Positions 34,928-43,405 of a DNA stretch of 64,000 nt are shown piece after piece (the stretch's first letter is position 1; the number at the start of each line of letters is the position of its first letter). The translations under genes were made by a program, and so were the position numbers. Location of the stretch: NCBI GenBank assembly GCA_009773335.1, contig WRPF01000002.1:130071-194070 (forward strand), in the 5' to 3' direction. The notes below the pieces were generated by a model that ran no database searches, was not told the origin of the DNA, and was given only the letters and a program-made list of their open reading frames with translations. Source of the DNA: Caulobacteraceae bacterium. GTDB taxonomy: Bacteria; Pseudomonadota; Alphaproteobacteria; Caulobacterales; Aquidulcibacteraceae.

Positions 34928-36505
34928 GGCCTCCGGGGCGCGCGTCGCCGGTGCGTTGTCGTGTTCGCGAAGCATGAGGATCGCCGCGGCCGCCAGCGCA
35001 AAGGACGTCGCGGCGATGGCGAACGCCCAGACAGGCTGGTTGTGGAAGAACGTGCGCAGCAGAAAGCCCAGCAGCGTGGCCGCCACAAGCTGCGGCACGA
35101 CGATGAAGATATTGAATATACCCATGTAAACGCCCATTTTTCGCGCCGGTATCGAGCCAGCGAGAATTGCGTAGGGCGTCGAGACGACCGAGGCCCAGGC
35201 AAGGCCGACGCCCGCCATCGGCAGCCACAGCAGTTGTGGATCGGGAATGAGCATCATCCCGACGAAACCCGCCGAGCCGAGCAACAGGCACGCCGCATGC
35301 AGGACGCGCCGATCCACCGTCGCGGCGAGCCCCATGATCGCCAGCGCCGAAACCGCGGCCACGCCGTTGCGCACCGATCCGAGCACGCCCCACCAATTTC
35401 CGGCGTCCTGGTAGGCGGCGGATGCCGGGTCGGACGCATGGAAGTGATGTGCTGCAAGCGCCGGCGCGCCATAGATCCACATGGCGAACAGTCCGAACCA
35501 GGTGAAGAACTGCACCACCGCCAACTGCCTCATGGTCGGCGGCATGCGAAACAGGTCGCCGACGACCTCCATGAAACCGTTGCGGTCGCGGCCTTGCGCG
35601 CGCATGGCGCCGGCGACGAGCTGGATCACGCCGAAGCTGGCGATCAGGCCCGCCAGGACATAGAGGTCTTGCCTGAATTCCGCATCACCGAGAAAAGCGA
35701 GCGCCTGCGGACGCGGATCGAGTCGCGCGCTCCAGACGAACAGCGCCGCCATCGCCCCCGCAAGCAGCCAGACGGAGCCGCCGGCGTAGAACGCGTTTGC
35801 CGGTCTCTGCTGGGGCTCCGCGTCGATCGCCGGTGCGCCGAAGGCCCCGCGGCGCGCTGACTCAAATGCATCCAGCTGGTCGGGTCGATATTCGCGTGTG
35901 GACACGATAGTCCACACGATCGCGCCGAGCAGAGTGGCCGCCCCTACGTAGAAGGCGATGTGCACCGTCGGGGGGATGACGCCCGGCGCTGCGGTGTTTG
36001 CAACGCCCGCGCGCGCAAGCGCCCACGGCAACATGCCCGCGAGCACGGCGCCAAGCCCGATGAAGAAGCTCTGCATGGCGTAGCCCGTGACACGTTGATC
36101 GTCCCTGAGACTGTCGCCGACGAGCGCGCGCGTGGGCTCCATCGTGATGTTGAGCGCCGCATCCATGATCCACAACGCGCCCGCCGCGACCCAGAGCACC
36201 GGCGCATTGGGCATGACGACGAGCGCGGCGCTCGCAAGGAGCGCGCCGACCAGGAAGTAGGGGCGCCGACGCCCGAGCCGACCCCAGGTGCGATCGCTGA
36301 AGTGGCCGATGATGGGCTGGACGATGAGGCCTGTCAGCGGCGCGGCGATCCAGAGGATGGGAAGCGCATCGATTTCGGCGCCCAGCGTCTGGAAGATGCG
36401 ACTGACATTGCCGTTCTGGAGGTCGAACCCGATCTGGATCCCGAGAAAGCCAAAACACATGTTCCATATCTGGAATGGCGCGAGTTTCGGCTTTTCGGTC
36501 TGCAT
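34925..36505 (-). CDS. MFS sugar transporter (SLC45/sucrose-maltose type)
   Basis: 526 residues with 12 membrane helices. Starts PKLAPFQIWNMCFGFLGIQIGFDLQNGNVSRIFQTLGAE. PLTGLIVQPIIGHFSDRTWGRLGRRRPYFL carries the RxGRRRP motif of the glycoside/SLC45 branch. Alphaproteobacterial relatives import maltose or maltodextrin across the inner membrane. CGGGAGGACGAC precedes ATG 36505. The last ~10 residues may be affected by the deletion that truncated the downstream GH13 gene. Confidence 0.9.
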   Translation of the reverse strand: MQTEKPKLAPFQIWNMCFGFLGIQIGFDLQNGNVSRIFQTLGAEIDALPILWIAAPLTGLIVQPIIGHFSDRTWGRLGRRRPYFLVGALLASAALVVMPNAPVLWVAAGALWIMDAALNITMEPTRALVGDSLRDDQRVTGYAMQSFFIGLGAVLAGMLPWALARAGVANTAAPGVIPPTVHIAFYVGAATLLGAIVWTIVSTREYRPDQLDAFESARRGAFGAPAIDAEPQQRPANAFYAGGSVWLLAGAMAALFVWSARLDPRPQALAFLGDAEFRQDLYVLAGLIASFGVIQLVAGAMRAQGRDRNGFMEVVGDLFRMPPTMRQLAVVQFFTWFGLFAMWIYGAPALAAHHFHASDPASAAYQDAGNWWGVLGSVRNGVAAVSALAIMGLAATVDRRVLHAACLLLGSAGFVGMMLIPDPQLLWLPMAGVGLAWASVVSTPYAILAGSIPARKMGVYMGIFNIFIVVPQLVAATLLGFLLRTFFHNQPVWAFAIAATSFALAAAAILMLREHDNAPATRAPEA

Positions 36506-36553
36506 GTCGTCCTCCCGTGATTCTTTTTTTCTATTTTGACCCCGCTACGAGCG

Positions 36554-38593
36554 TCATCGCAGGGGGTGAAAGCGAATGGCCTGTCCGCCGCCCGGCGCGA
36601 GCGCCAGCGTCAGCGTGTCGCCGGCGGTCACCACGCGCTCCTCAATGACGATCCGGCTGCGCGCGCCGCCGCGATAGTCGGCGCCGGGACCGTCCCTGTA
36701 GATCTGGGCGCGATAACGCACGCCGCGCTGCAGGAAGGAGAGGGGCGCGGTGAGCACGCGCGCGTTTTCATCGGTGATGGCGCCAAGATACCAGTCGCGA
36801 CTGTTGCGATCCCGGCGAACGATCGTGACGAAATCCCCGATCTCGCCATTCAGAACCCGCGTCTCCTCCCAGTCCGTCGGCACGTCGCGGATGAACTGGA
36901 ACGGACCTGGATTCGCCTCGTAGTTTTCCAGGAGATCGGCGGCCATCTGGATCGGGCTGTAGATCGCGACGTAGAGTGCAAGCTGCTTTGCCCAGGTTGT
37001 TGCGACGCCCTGGGGAGATGGCGTGTCCATCCCGAAGATACCCGGCGTGAAGTCCATGGGCCCGGCAAGCAGGCGTGTGAACACGAGATTGACTTCGTGT
37101 TCGGGCGGATTGCTGGGATTTCCCCACGCATTGTATTCCATGCCGCGTGCGCCCTCGCGCGCCACCCAGTTGGGCCAGGTGCGGCGCAGGCCTGTGTCCT
37201 TGATCGGCTCGTGAGGATTGATGGCGATGCGGTGGCTGGCTGCGGCCTGCACGACGCGAAGATGGTGCCGCGCCATGTCCTGACCCTCGTGCCACGCGTA
37301 CCGCACGCTCCCATCGGGGGCATGCACGCGGGCCTGGCCTGCGTCGGAAACATATCCGGTCTTGATGATGTGGACGCCAAGCCGCTCGGAGAGCGTGAAG
37401 GCCGCCTCCATCTGGTCCTCATAATGGGCGGCGTTGGCCGAAGTCTCGTGATGGCCGATCAGCTGCACCCCCCGCGCGCGCGCGTGGGCCGCGATGCGTT
37501 CAAGATCGAAATCCGGATAGGGCGTCGTGAAGCTGAATTCCTCTCCATTGCCGAACCAGTCGCCATCCCAGCCAATGTTCCAGCCCTCGATGAGGACGCC
37601 CCGAAATCCATGACGCCCGGCGAAATCGATGTATCGCAGCGCATTCTCCGTCGTGGCGCCGTGCTTCGGACCGGACGCCCAGCTCGCCGTCCCCAGATGC
37701 ATCTGCCACCAGATGCCCACGTACTTGCCCGGCCGGAACCATGAGACGTCGCCTAGCGCGTTTGGCTCGTTCAGGTTCAGGATGAGCCGGCTTTCCACGA
37801 GCCCTCCGGCCGATGGCGAAATCTGGATCGTGCGCCAGGGAGTGTGGAATGGCGCTGTGCGCGTGACGGCCGCATCGCCGGGCCCCGGGGTCAGCGTCGC
37901 GCGCAGCCCGCGTCCCTCGATCCGCATGAGGTTCATTCCGGAATAGTCGACGAGCGCAGCTTCGTGGATCGAGAGGTGCACGCCATTGTCGAGCCGCGCG
38001 GTGAGCGGCGTCTGCGCCGTGCCGATCTGCTCCAACGGCGTGCGATGATAAAGGTATTCCTCCCGGTTCGATCCCAGCGCGGGCGTCCAGATCGCTTCGC
38101 CCGCGCGTGCGAAATTGAACTCGGTCAACTCGTTCAGGATGCGGACATCGTGGAAGCGGCGCGTGTCGGGAAACTCGTACCGGAATCCAAGTCCGTCATC
38201 GTAGACCCGGAACACGACGTCGAAGCTGCGTCCGGGCCCCGTCCGCTCGGTCAGCGTGAACCGCATCTCGTTATAGTGGTTTCGAACCTGGCGCTGTTCC
38301 CCCCAAGGCTGCTGCCAGTTTTCGTCAAAGCTACGCACCGATCTGGAAGTCAGTGTGAGGTTGCGCTCAAGCTTCGGCGCATCGACGAACAGGAAACCGA
38401 GCCGCGATGGCGCGATCACGGCTTCGCCGCGGTAGGAGGCCGCATAACTCGCCCGGCCCTCGTCGTTGATGGCGATTTCCACGCGCACTGCGCCATCCGG
38501 TGAAGCGACTTCGGCCACGGGAGCGGCATGCGCCGCCATGGCCAGCAGGAACGGCAGCGTGATCGCGACCGCGAGGCGAACGAAATTCTTCAT
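36554..38593 (-). CDS. glycoside hydrolase family 97 alpha-glucosidase-like enzyme
   Basis: 679 residues, signal peptide ending AAHA. N-terminal beta-sandwich (about 25-280), then a (beta/alpha)8 barrel with GIWWQMHLG, GVLIEGWNIGWDGDW, HHETSANAAHYEDQM, INPHEPIKDTGLRRTWPNW and REGARGMEYNAWG, and a C-terminal beta domain. HEP and the Glu in REGARGxEY correspond to the base and acid glutamates of inverting GH97 enzymes such as SusB. Periplasmic hydrolysis of alpha-glucans to glucose is inferred. ATG 38593 follows AGAGGAG; a TTG codon precedes it. First gene of the leftward operon. Confidence 0.92.
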   Translation of the reverse strand: MKNFVRLAVAITLPFLLAMAAHAAPVAEVASPDGAVRVEIAINDEGRASYAASYRGEAVIAPSRLGFLFVDAPKLERNLTLTSRSVRSFDENWQQPWGEQRQVRNHYNEMRFTLTERTGPGRSFDVVFRVYDDGLGFRYEFPDTRRFHDVRILNELTEFNFARAGEAIWTPALGSNREEYLYHRTPLEQIGTAQTPLTARLDNGVHLSIHEAALVDYSGMNLMRIEGRGLRATLTPGPGDAAVTRTAPFHTPWRTIQISPSAGGLVESRLILNLNEPNALGDVSWFRPGKYVGIWWQMHLGTASWASGPKHGATTENALRYIDFAGRHGFRGVLIEGWNIGWDGDWFGNGEEFSFTTPYPDFDLERIAAHARARGVQLIGHHETSANAAHYEDQMEAAFTLSERLGVHIIKTGYVSDAGQARVHAPDGSVRYAWHEGQDMARHHLRVVQAAASHRIAINPHEPIKDTGLRRTWPNWVAREGARGMEYNAWGNPSNPPEHEVNLVFTRLLAGPMDFTPGIFGMDTPSPQGVATTWAKQLALYVAIYSPIQMAADLLENYEANPGPFQFIRDVPTDWEETRVLNGEIGDFVTIVRRDRNSRDWYLGAITDENARVLTAPLSFLQRGVRYRAQIYRDGPGADYRGGARSRIVIEERVVTAGDTLTLALAPGGGQAIRFHPLR

Positions 38594-38670
38594 CAAAGCA
38601 CTCCTCTTCCGAAGCTTCCGGTTGGCAATCCCCCCGGGGTTCGCCTAGACAGTGCGCGCAACCGAAGCGA

Positions 38671-39702
38671 ATGAGGCCCGACCGCGTGGTCAAGCGTTCC
38701 ACAACTCTTGAGGATCTGGCGAAACTTGCGGGTGTTTCGATCTCGACTGCATCCCGCGCGCTCAATGACAGCCCTGCGATCAACCGGCGCACAAAGCAGA
38801 TCATCTGGCGGCTGGCGCGTGAGCATGACTATCCGTTCCGGCGCTACATGCCGGCCGGCCCCATTGGCGCGGAGGCGACGATCGCGATCGTGGTGCCCCG
38901 CGCCCACGATCGCGACTTCTCTCTCGGCGACCCGTTCGTCCTGCAGCTTGTATCCGGCGTCGCCGAGGCCGCGCGCGAACGGGGCTGCGACCTGATTGTA
39001 AGCCACGTCGCGCCCGCCTCGTTCGAGGACCTTTCGGTGCTCATGTCGACGTCGCGCGCCGATGGCGTCATCTTCCTTGGACAGAGCACTCTGCATGCGG
39101 ATTTCAATCGGCTCGCCGAGCACGAGAACCGCTTTGTCGTGTGGGGTGCGGAGCTTCCAGACCAGTCCTACTGCTCGGTAGGCAGCGACAATTACGGCGG
39201 TGCGCGACGTGCGACGGCGCACCTGGCGCGCCTCGGTCGCAAACGCATTGTATTTCTCGGCGACATCGATGACCCCGAACCCACCCAGCGTCACCGCGGG
39301 TATCAGGACGGGCTTGCGCAGTTTGGGCTCGACGCCGATCCAGCGCTTACAGTACCGGCGCATTTCGAAGTAGAGTCGGCGGAATCCGCCATCGATGCGC
39401 TGGTGCACCATGACGTACCATTCGACGGAGTGGTTGCGGCGAGTGATCTTATCGCACTCGGCGCCGTCCGGGCGCTCAGGCACGCCGGGCGCAACGTACC
39501 GCGCGATGTGTCGGTCATCGGCTTCGACAATGTTCCGTTCGCAGCCTATGCAACGCCCGCGCTCAGCACCATCGCACAGGACACAGTCAAGGCCGGACGT
39601 CTGCTGGTATCCAAACTCCTCGATACCGGCGAGGGACGGATTCGCAGCCGATCCGAAAGGCTTCCCGCCGAACTCATCGTCCGGGAATCGTGCGGGGGAT
39701 AG
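38671..39702 (+). CDS. LacI-family transcriptional regulator
   Basis: 343 residues. Helix-turn-helix TTLEDLAKLAGVSISTASRALN (about 10-31), hinge region, then the periplasmic-binding-like sugar domain (DGVIFLGQST, SVGSDNYGGARRATAHLARLG, GVVAASDLIALGAVRALRHAG, SVIGFDNVPFA). Divergent from GH97 with only 77 bp between, and convergent with the GH13 alpha-glucosidase. It is the obvious regulator of the glucan locus, with operators likely among the ATTTGCAT boxes at 43.2-43.4 kb. Confidence 0.92.
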   Translation: MRPDRVVKRSTTLEDLAKLAGVSISTASRALNDSPAINRRTKQIIWRLAREHDYPFRRYMPAGPIGAEATIAIVVPRAHDRDFSLGDPFVLQLVSGVAEAARERGCDLIVSHVAPASFEDLSVLMSTSRADGVIFLGQSTLHADFNRLAEHENRFVVWGAELPDQSYCSVGSDNYGGARRATAHLARLGRKRIVFLGDIDDPEPTQRHRGYQDGLAQFGLDADPALTVPAHFEVESAESAIDALVHHDVPFDGVVAASDLIALGAVRALRHAGRNVPRDVSVIGFDNVPFAAYATPALSTIAQDTVKAGRLLVSKLLDTGEGRIRSRSERLPAELIVRESCGG

Positions 39703-39710
39703 CGCGGGGC

Positions 39711-41333
39711 TCACCGTCGCCGCGCCAGCAGACCCGCGAGCGCCGGGATTTCCCGCGCCGAAAGCTGCTTGAGGTTCACGCTTTCCTCGATCTGCCATCC
39801 CTCCGGCAGGGACCATGCAACCGGGCTTGCTCCGAGATTGAAGGCGCACAGCAGCGCGCTCTCTCCTTCGCCGCGTTCGAAGACCAGCATCGGCGCCGGC
39901 GCGTCGACAAAGCGCTGTCCGCCCGTGCGCAGGGCGGAGAACCGTCGCCGCAGCGCTATGGCCCGGCGCGCAAAGTGCAGCGTCGAATGAGGATCGCGCT
40001 CCTGCAGGTCAACGGCGAGCGCTACATGGGCAGGGTCGACCGGCAGCCACGGGACGGCGGCGGAAAATCCCCCGTGCGTCGCCGTGCTCAGCCAGGGCAT
40101 CGGCGTGCGGGCGCCATCGCGTCCGAGGGTGTGCGGCCAGTTGGCGATCGCCTCGGCGTCGCGCAGGTTTTCGAACGGAACGCGACCTTGAGGCAAGCCA
40201 AGTTCCTCGCCCTGGTAAAGGAATACACTGCCACGCTGGGTCATGAGCAGGAGCAGCGCCATCTTCGCGAAGGCTGTCTGGTCGCGAGAGTCGGACCAGC
40301 GCGACACGACGCGTGGGGCATCGTGGTTGGAGAAGGCTAACGACGGCCAGCCTTCGCGCGCGTCCCCGCGCCATTCTTCTCCGCCCGCCCGCACGAGTTC
40401 GGACGTGAGCTGGTCCGCGTAAAGATAGTGAAACCCGTAGGCGCTGTGCAGTCGTGTGTCGCCCTCCGTGTAGAGTTTCATTTCCATAGCGGCCTGTTCG
40501 CCGCCAACTTCCGCGACGAGGAAGCTCGCGCCGCGGCTCTCCGTGAGCGCGCGGATGCGTTCCAGGAATTTCGGAATGTCCGGGTGCGACTGGTTGTGGA
40601 AGTGATGCTGGAAATCGAACGGCCTCGTCCGTCTGGAGGCGTTTGTGACCGGAGGATTGTCGCGCAGCTGCGGATCGTGCATGCAGAAATTGACGGCGTC
40701 CAGGCGGAAGCCGTCCACTCCGCGGTCGAGCCAGAATCGCGCCACGCCGAGAAGTGCGTCCTGGACAGCGGGATTGTGCACGTTGAGATCGGGCTGATCC
40801 GACTGGAAATTGTTAAGATAGTATTGGCCCCGGCGCGCGTCCCAGGTCCATGCCGATCCCATGAACACCGATTGCCAGTTGGTGGGCGGCGAGCCGTCCG
40901 GACGCGCATCAGCCCACACATACCAGTCCGCCTTCGGATTGGTCCTGTCGCGCCGGCTTTCCTGGAACCAGGGGTGCTGGATGGAAGTGTGCGAGTAGAT
41001 CTGGTCGACGATGACCTTCAGTCCGAGGGCGTGCGCGCGCGCCACCAGCACGGCGAAGTCCGCAAGCGTTCCGAATACCGGATCGACATCGCAGTAGTTG
41101 GCGACGTCATATCCGAAATCACGCATCGGCGAGGTGTAGAATGGAGACAGCCAGAGCGCGTCCGCGCCAAGCGTCCGGATGTGCTCCAGGCGCCCGGTCA
41201 CACCGGGTAAATCGCCGTAACCGTCGTCATTGCTGTCGGCGAAGCTCAGCGGATAAACATGATAGATTACCGCGCCGCGCCACCATTCGGCGTTGGCTGC
41301 CGTTTCCGGGCGGAACTGGGTCAGTGTGTCCAT
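39711..41333 (-). CDS. GH13 alpha-glucosidase (cytoplasmic)
   Basis: 540 residues, no signal peptide, so probably cytosolic. Oligo-1,6-/alpha-glucosidase type: WWRGAVIYHVYPLSFADSN, WLSPFYTSPMRDFGYDVANY, VIVDQIYSHTS (region I), GFRLDAVNF with nucleophile D212, FLVAEVGG with acid E275 and FSNHDAPR with D338. It would cleave maltose/maltodextrin imported by the MFS transporter. ATG 41333 lies 2 nt after the upstream alpha-amylase stop, so both form one leftward operon. Confidence 0.93.
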   Translation of the reverse strand: MDTLTQFRPETAANAEWWRGAVIYHVYPLSFADSNDDGYGDLPGVTGRLEHIRTLGADALWLSPFYTSPMRDFGYDVANYCDVDPVFGTLADFAVLVARAHALGLKVIVDQIYSHTSIQHPWFQESRRDRTNPKADWYVWADARPDGSPPTNWQSVFMGSAWTWDARRGQYYLNNFQSDQPDLNVHNPAVQDALLGVARFWLDRGVDGFRLDAVNFCMHDPQLRDNPPVTNASRRTRPFDFQHHFHNQSHPDIPKFLERIRALTESRGASFLVAEVGGEQAAMEMKLYTEGDTRLHSAYGFHYLYADQLTSELVRAGGEEWRGDAREGWPSLAFSNHDAPRVVSRWSDSRDQTAFAKMALLLLMTQRGSVFLYQGEELGLPQGRVPFENLRDAEAIANWPHTLGRDGARTPMPWLSTATHGGFSAAVPWLPVDPAHVALAVDLQERDPHSTLHFARRAIALRRRFSALRTGGQRFVDAPAPMLVFERGEGESALLCAFNLGASPVAWSLPEGWQIEESVNLKQLSAREIPALAGLLARRR

Positions 41334-41335
41334 GC

Positions 41336-43162
41336 TCACGCGCGTCGGTCCGAAATGCACACCAGGTAATCCAGCGGGGCGAGATCGACCTCGTAACTGG
41401 CCGGCGCGAGCGCGGCGGTCGCGCACGTGCCGTGAAGCGAGCGCCAGTTCGCCGATCGTGTGTCGATCTCGACTTGCGCGTGCAGGCGCGCGCGCGAGGT
41501 GTTGATGGCCACGAGAACCTCCACACCGTCGAGCAACCGGGAGAATGCGAAAAGGCCCGGCGTGTCGGCGGCGGCGCGGGTCACCTGCGCGCCACGCCGG
41601 AGCGCCGGAATTTCCGCGCGCGTGGCCGCCATGCGCGCGATGGCCCGGTAGAGCGGGTGGGTTGTGTCGAAATTGGACTGGGCGGTCGTCGCCGTGGTTC
41701 CCACGAGGCGGTTGTCATTGTATGTGGCCACACGGCTCTCGAACATGTCCTCGCGTGCATCCCGATCGCCGCCGTCGCCGGTGAAACCCTGTTCATCGCC
41801 GTAGTAGATGACCGGCGCACCGCGCGCGAACATCATCAGGGCGTACCCAAGCTGCGTGCGGTTCAACAGTTCTTCATCGCTGACGCCTGGATTTTCTCGC
41901 AACACGAAGTGGGCGAAACGGCCCATGTCATGGTTGCTGAGGAAGGTCGGCAGTGCACGCGCGGATGCCGGCCCGCCCTCATACAGCGCATCCGATTCGA
42001 ACAGCGTGGCGAGCCGTTCCGTCGGGCCGCTACGGGCGATCGAGTCAAAGGCGGCGGACTGGAACGCGAAATCCAGAACCGAGGGAAAGCGGTCGACGTG
42101 CGTGAACCGTGCCAGATGGCCGGGGTCGGGGTCGTACACCTCGCCGAAGATGTGGAAGTGCGGAATTCCGCGAGCGCGCGCGCGCTCCATCATGGCCGGC
42201 GCAAACGCTTGCCAGAACTCCGGATTGACGTGCTTGGCGGTGTCGATGCGAAACCCGTCGATCCCGTATTCATCGATCCATGAGCCGTAGAGCTCGATGA
42301 AACCCTGGACGACGCGTGGATGTTCGGTGAACAGGTCGTCGAGGCCGGCGAAGTCGCCCAATTGCGAGCTTTCGCCCCTGAACGTCGAATAGCCCCGGTT
42401 GTGGTAGTAAATCGGGTCGTTGAGCCAGGCTGGTCGCTTCACTGACCGTTCTGCGGGGGGCGCGAATATATCGTAGGCGAAGCTCGGATCGGTGAGACGC
42501 GCGAAGTTCTCCGCGGTCTGGCGCGCGGCGGCGTCACCCGCAAATCCCGGATTGATGGCTGGTCCGTTCGGTCCGCCACGCCGCTGGTAGGGATAGTCCG
42601 CGCGCGAGCGATAGGGGCACGCCTGGGCCGGACAGCCGCGATACTGGATCACATCGGCGGTGTGGTTGGTGATGATGTCCATATAGACCCGCATTTTCCG
42701 CGCGTGTGCGGCGTCGACGAACGCGCGGAACTGAGCGCGCGTGCCGACGTGGGGATCAATATCGGTGAAGTCCGTGATCCAATAACCGTGATAGCCCGCC
42801 GATTCCTGTCCGGGCGGCCCCTGCACCGTCTTGTTCCGATAGACCGGGGAAAGCCAGACCGCCGTGGCGCCGAGGCCCTGAATGTAGTCAAGCCGTGCGG
42901 TGAGACCCGCCAGGTCGCCCCCGTGGTAGTAGCCCGCGTCCGTGGGATCGAAACCTGTTCGCAGACGCTCGCCCCGGAGCCCGCCCCGGTCGTTGCGCGG
43001 ATCGGCGTTCGCGAACCGGTCGGGAAGCACGAAATAGATCACTTCGTCAGCAGGGCCTCGCGCGGTGACCTCCGTCGGCTCCGCCCTCGCCGGAACGGTC
43101 GGCGCCGAGAGACCCAAGGCGACCGCGCTGAGCATCGCGGCGACGTTTATCGGGCGGCGCAT
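41336..43162 (-). CDS. exported GH13 alpha-amylase
   Basis: 608 residues. Signal peptide cleaved near ARA/EP (about residue 28). Catalytic residues in conserved regions: GFRIDTAKH (D307), FGEVYD (E341), LSNHDMGR (D412). YFVLPDRFANADP, a metal-binding NDRGG stretch and an internal Cys pair (CPAQAC, about 177-182) suggest disulfide stabilisation outside the cytosol. ATG 43162 follows GGGAG. Extracellular or periplasmic starch/maltodextrin cleavage before uptake. Shares a divergent promoter region with the TonB receptor. Confidence 0.93.
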   Translation of the reverse strand: MRRPINVAAMLSAVALGLSAPTVPARAEPTEVTARGPADEVIYFVLPDRFANADPRNDRGGLRGERLRTGFDPTDAGYYHGGDLAGLTARLDYIQGLGATAVWLSPVYRNKTVQGPPGQESAGYHGYWITDFTDIDPHVGTRAQFRAFVDAAHARKMRVYMDIITNHTADVIQYRGCPAQACPYRSRADYPYQRRGGPNGPAINPGFAGDAAARQTAENFARLTDPSFAYDIFAPPAERSVKRPAWLNDPIYYHNRGYSTFRGESSQLGDFAGLDDLFTEHPRVVQGFIELYGSWIDEYGIDGFRIDTAKHVNPEFWQAFAPAMMERARARGIPHFHIFGEVYDPDPGHLARFTHVDRFPSVLDFAFQSAAFDSIARSGPTERLATLFESDALYEGGPASARALPTFLSNHDMGRFAHFVLRENPGVSDEELLNRTQLGYALMMFARGAPVIYYGDEQGFTGDGGDRDAREDMFESRVATYNDNRLVGTTATTAQSNFDTTHPLYRAIARMAATRAEIPALRRGAQVTRAAADTPGLFAFSRLLDGVEVLVAINTSRARLHAQVEIDTRSANWRSLHGTCATAALAPASYEVDLAPLDYLVCISDRRA

Positions 43163-43222
43163 CGCTTTACTCCCAATCCCCAACGCGCGGTCCGAAGGCG
43201 ACAGCCACGCCACTTTCACAAC

Positions 43223-43259
43223 ATTTGCATAAATTTGCATTGCAGGTTCGTCCTGTCAA
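43223..43259 (-). promoter_or_regulatory. amylase promoter overlapped by tandem ATTTGCAT operator
   Basis: Minus strand TTGACA (43259-43254), 17 nt, then AAATTT (43236-43231). Two ATTTGCAT boxes at 43223-43230 and 43233-43240 are exactly 10 bp apart and cover the -10 region. Confidence 0.6.
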
Positions 43260-43317
43260 CAATCGAATTGATCCTACAAACAAGGCATTATGCAAGGAGG
43301 CGATCGCATATTTCATA

Positions 43318-43349
43318 TTGACCTAATGGAAATTTGCATTAATTTGCCA
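43318..43349 (+). promoter_or_regulatory. TonB-receptor promoter overlapped by tandem ATTTGCAT/ATTTGCCA operator
   Basis: TTGACC (43318-43323), 16 nt, TAATTT (43340-43345). ATTTGCAT at 43332-43339 and ATTTGCCA at 43342-43349 are again 10 bp apart and overlap the -10. The mirrored arrangement matches the amylase side, consistent with one repressor controlling both. Confidence 0.6.
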
Positions 43350-43405
43350 AACAAGAGGCCGACTCCGTCGAGAAGCCGGAAGTGCGGTCCAGGGGAGGAT
43401 TGTGC

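Noticed and set aside
34344..35480. 378-codon frame as one complete gene ending in a GH13 domain
   Set aside because: Only the last ~194 codons show GH13 homology. The first part lies in another frame of the MFS gene and is Arg/Gly-rich noise.
38593..39849. 418-codon minus-strand frame opposite the LacI gene
   Set aside because: The LacI protein on the plus strand is unambiguous; the antisense product has no recognisable fold or start signal.
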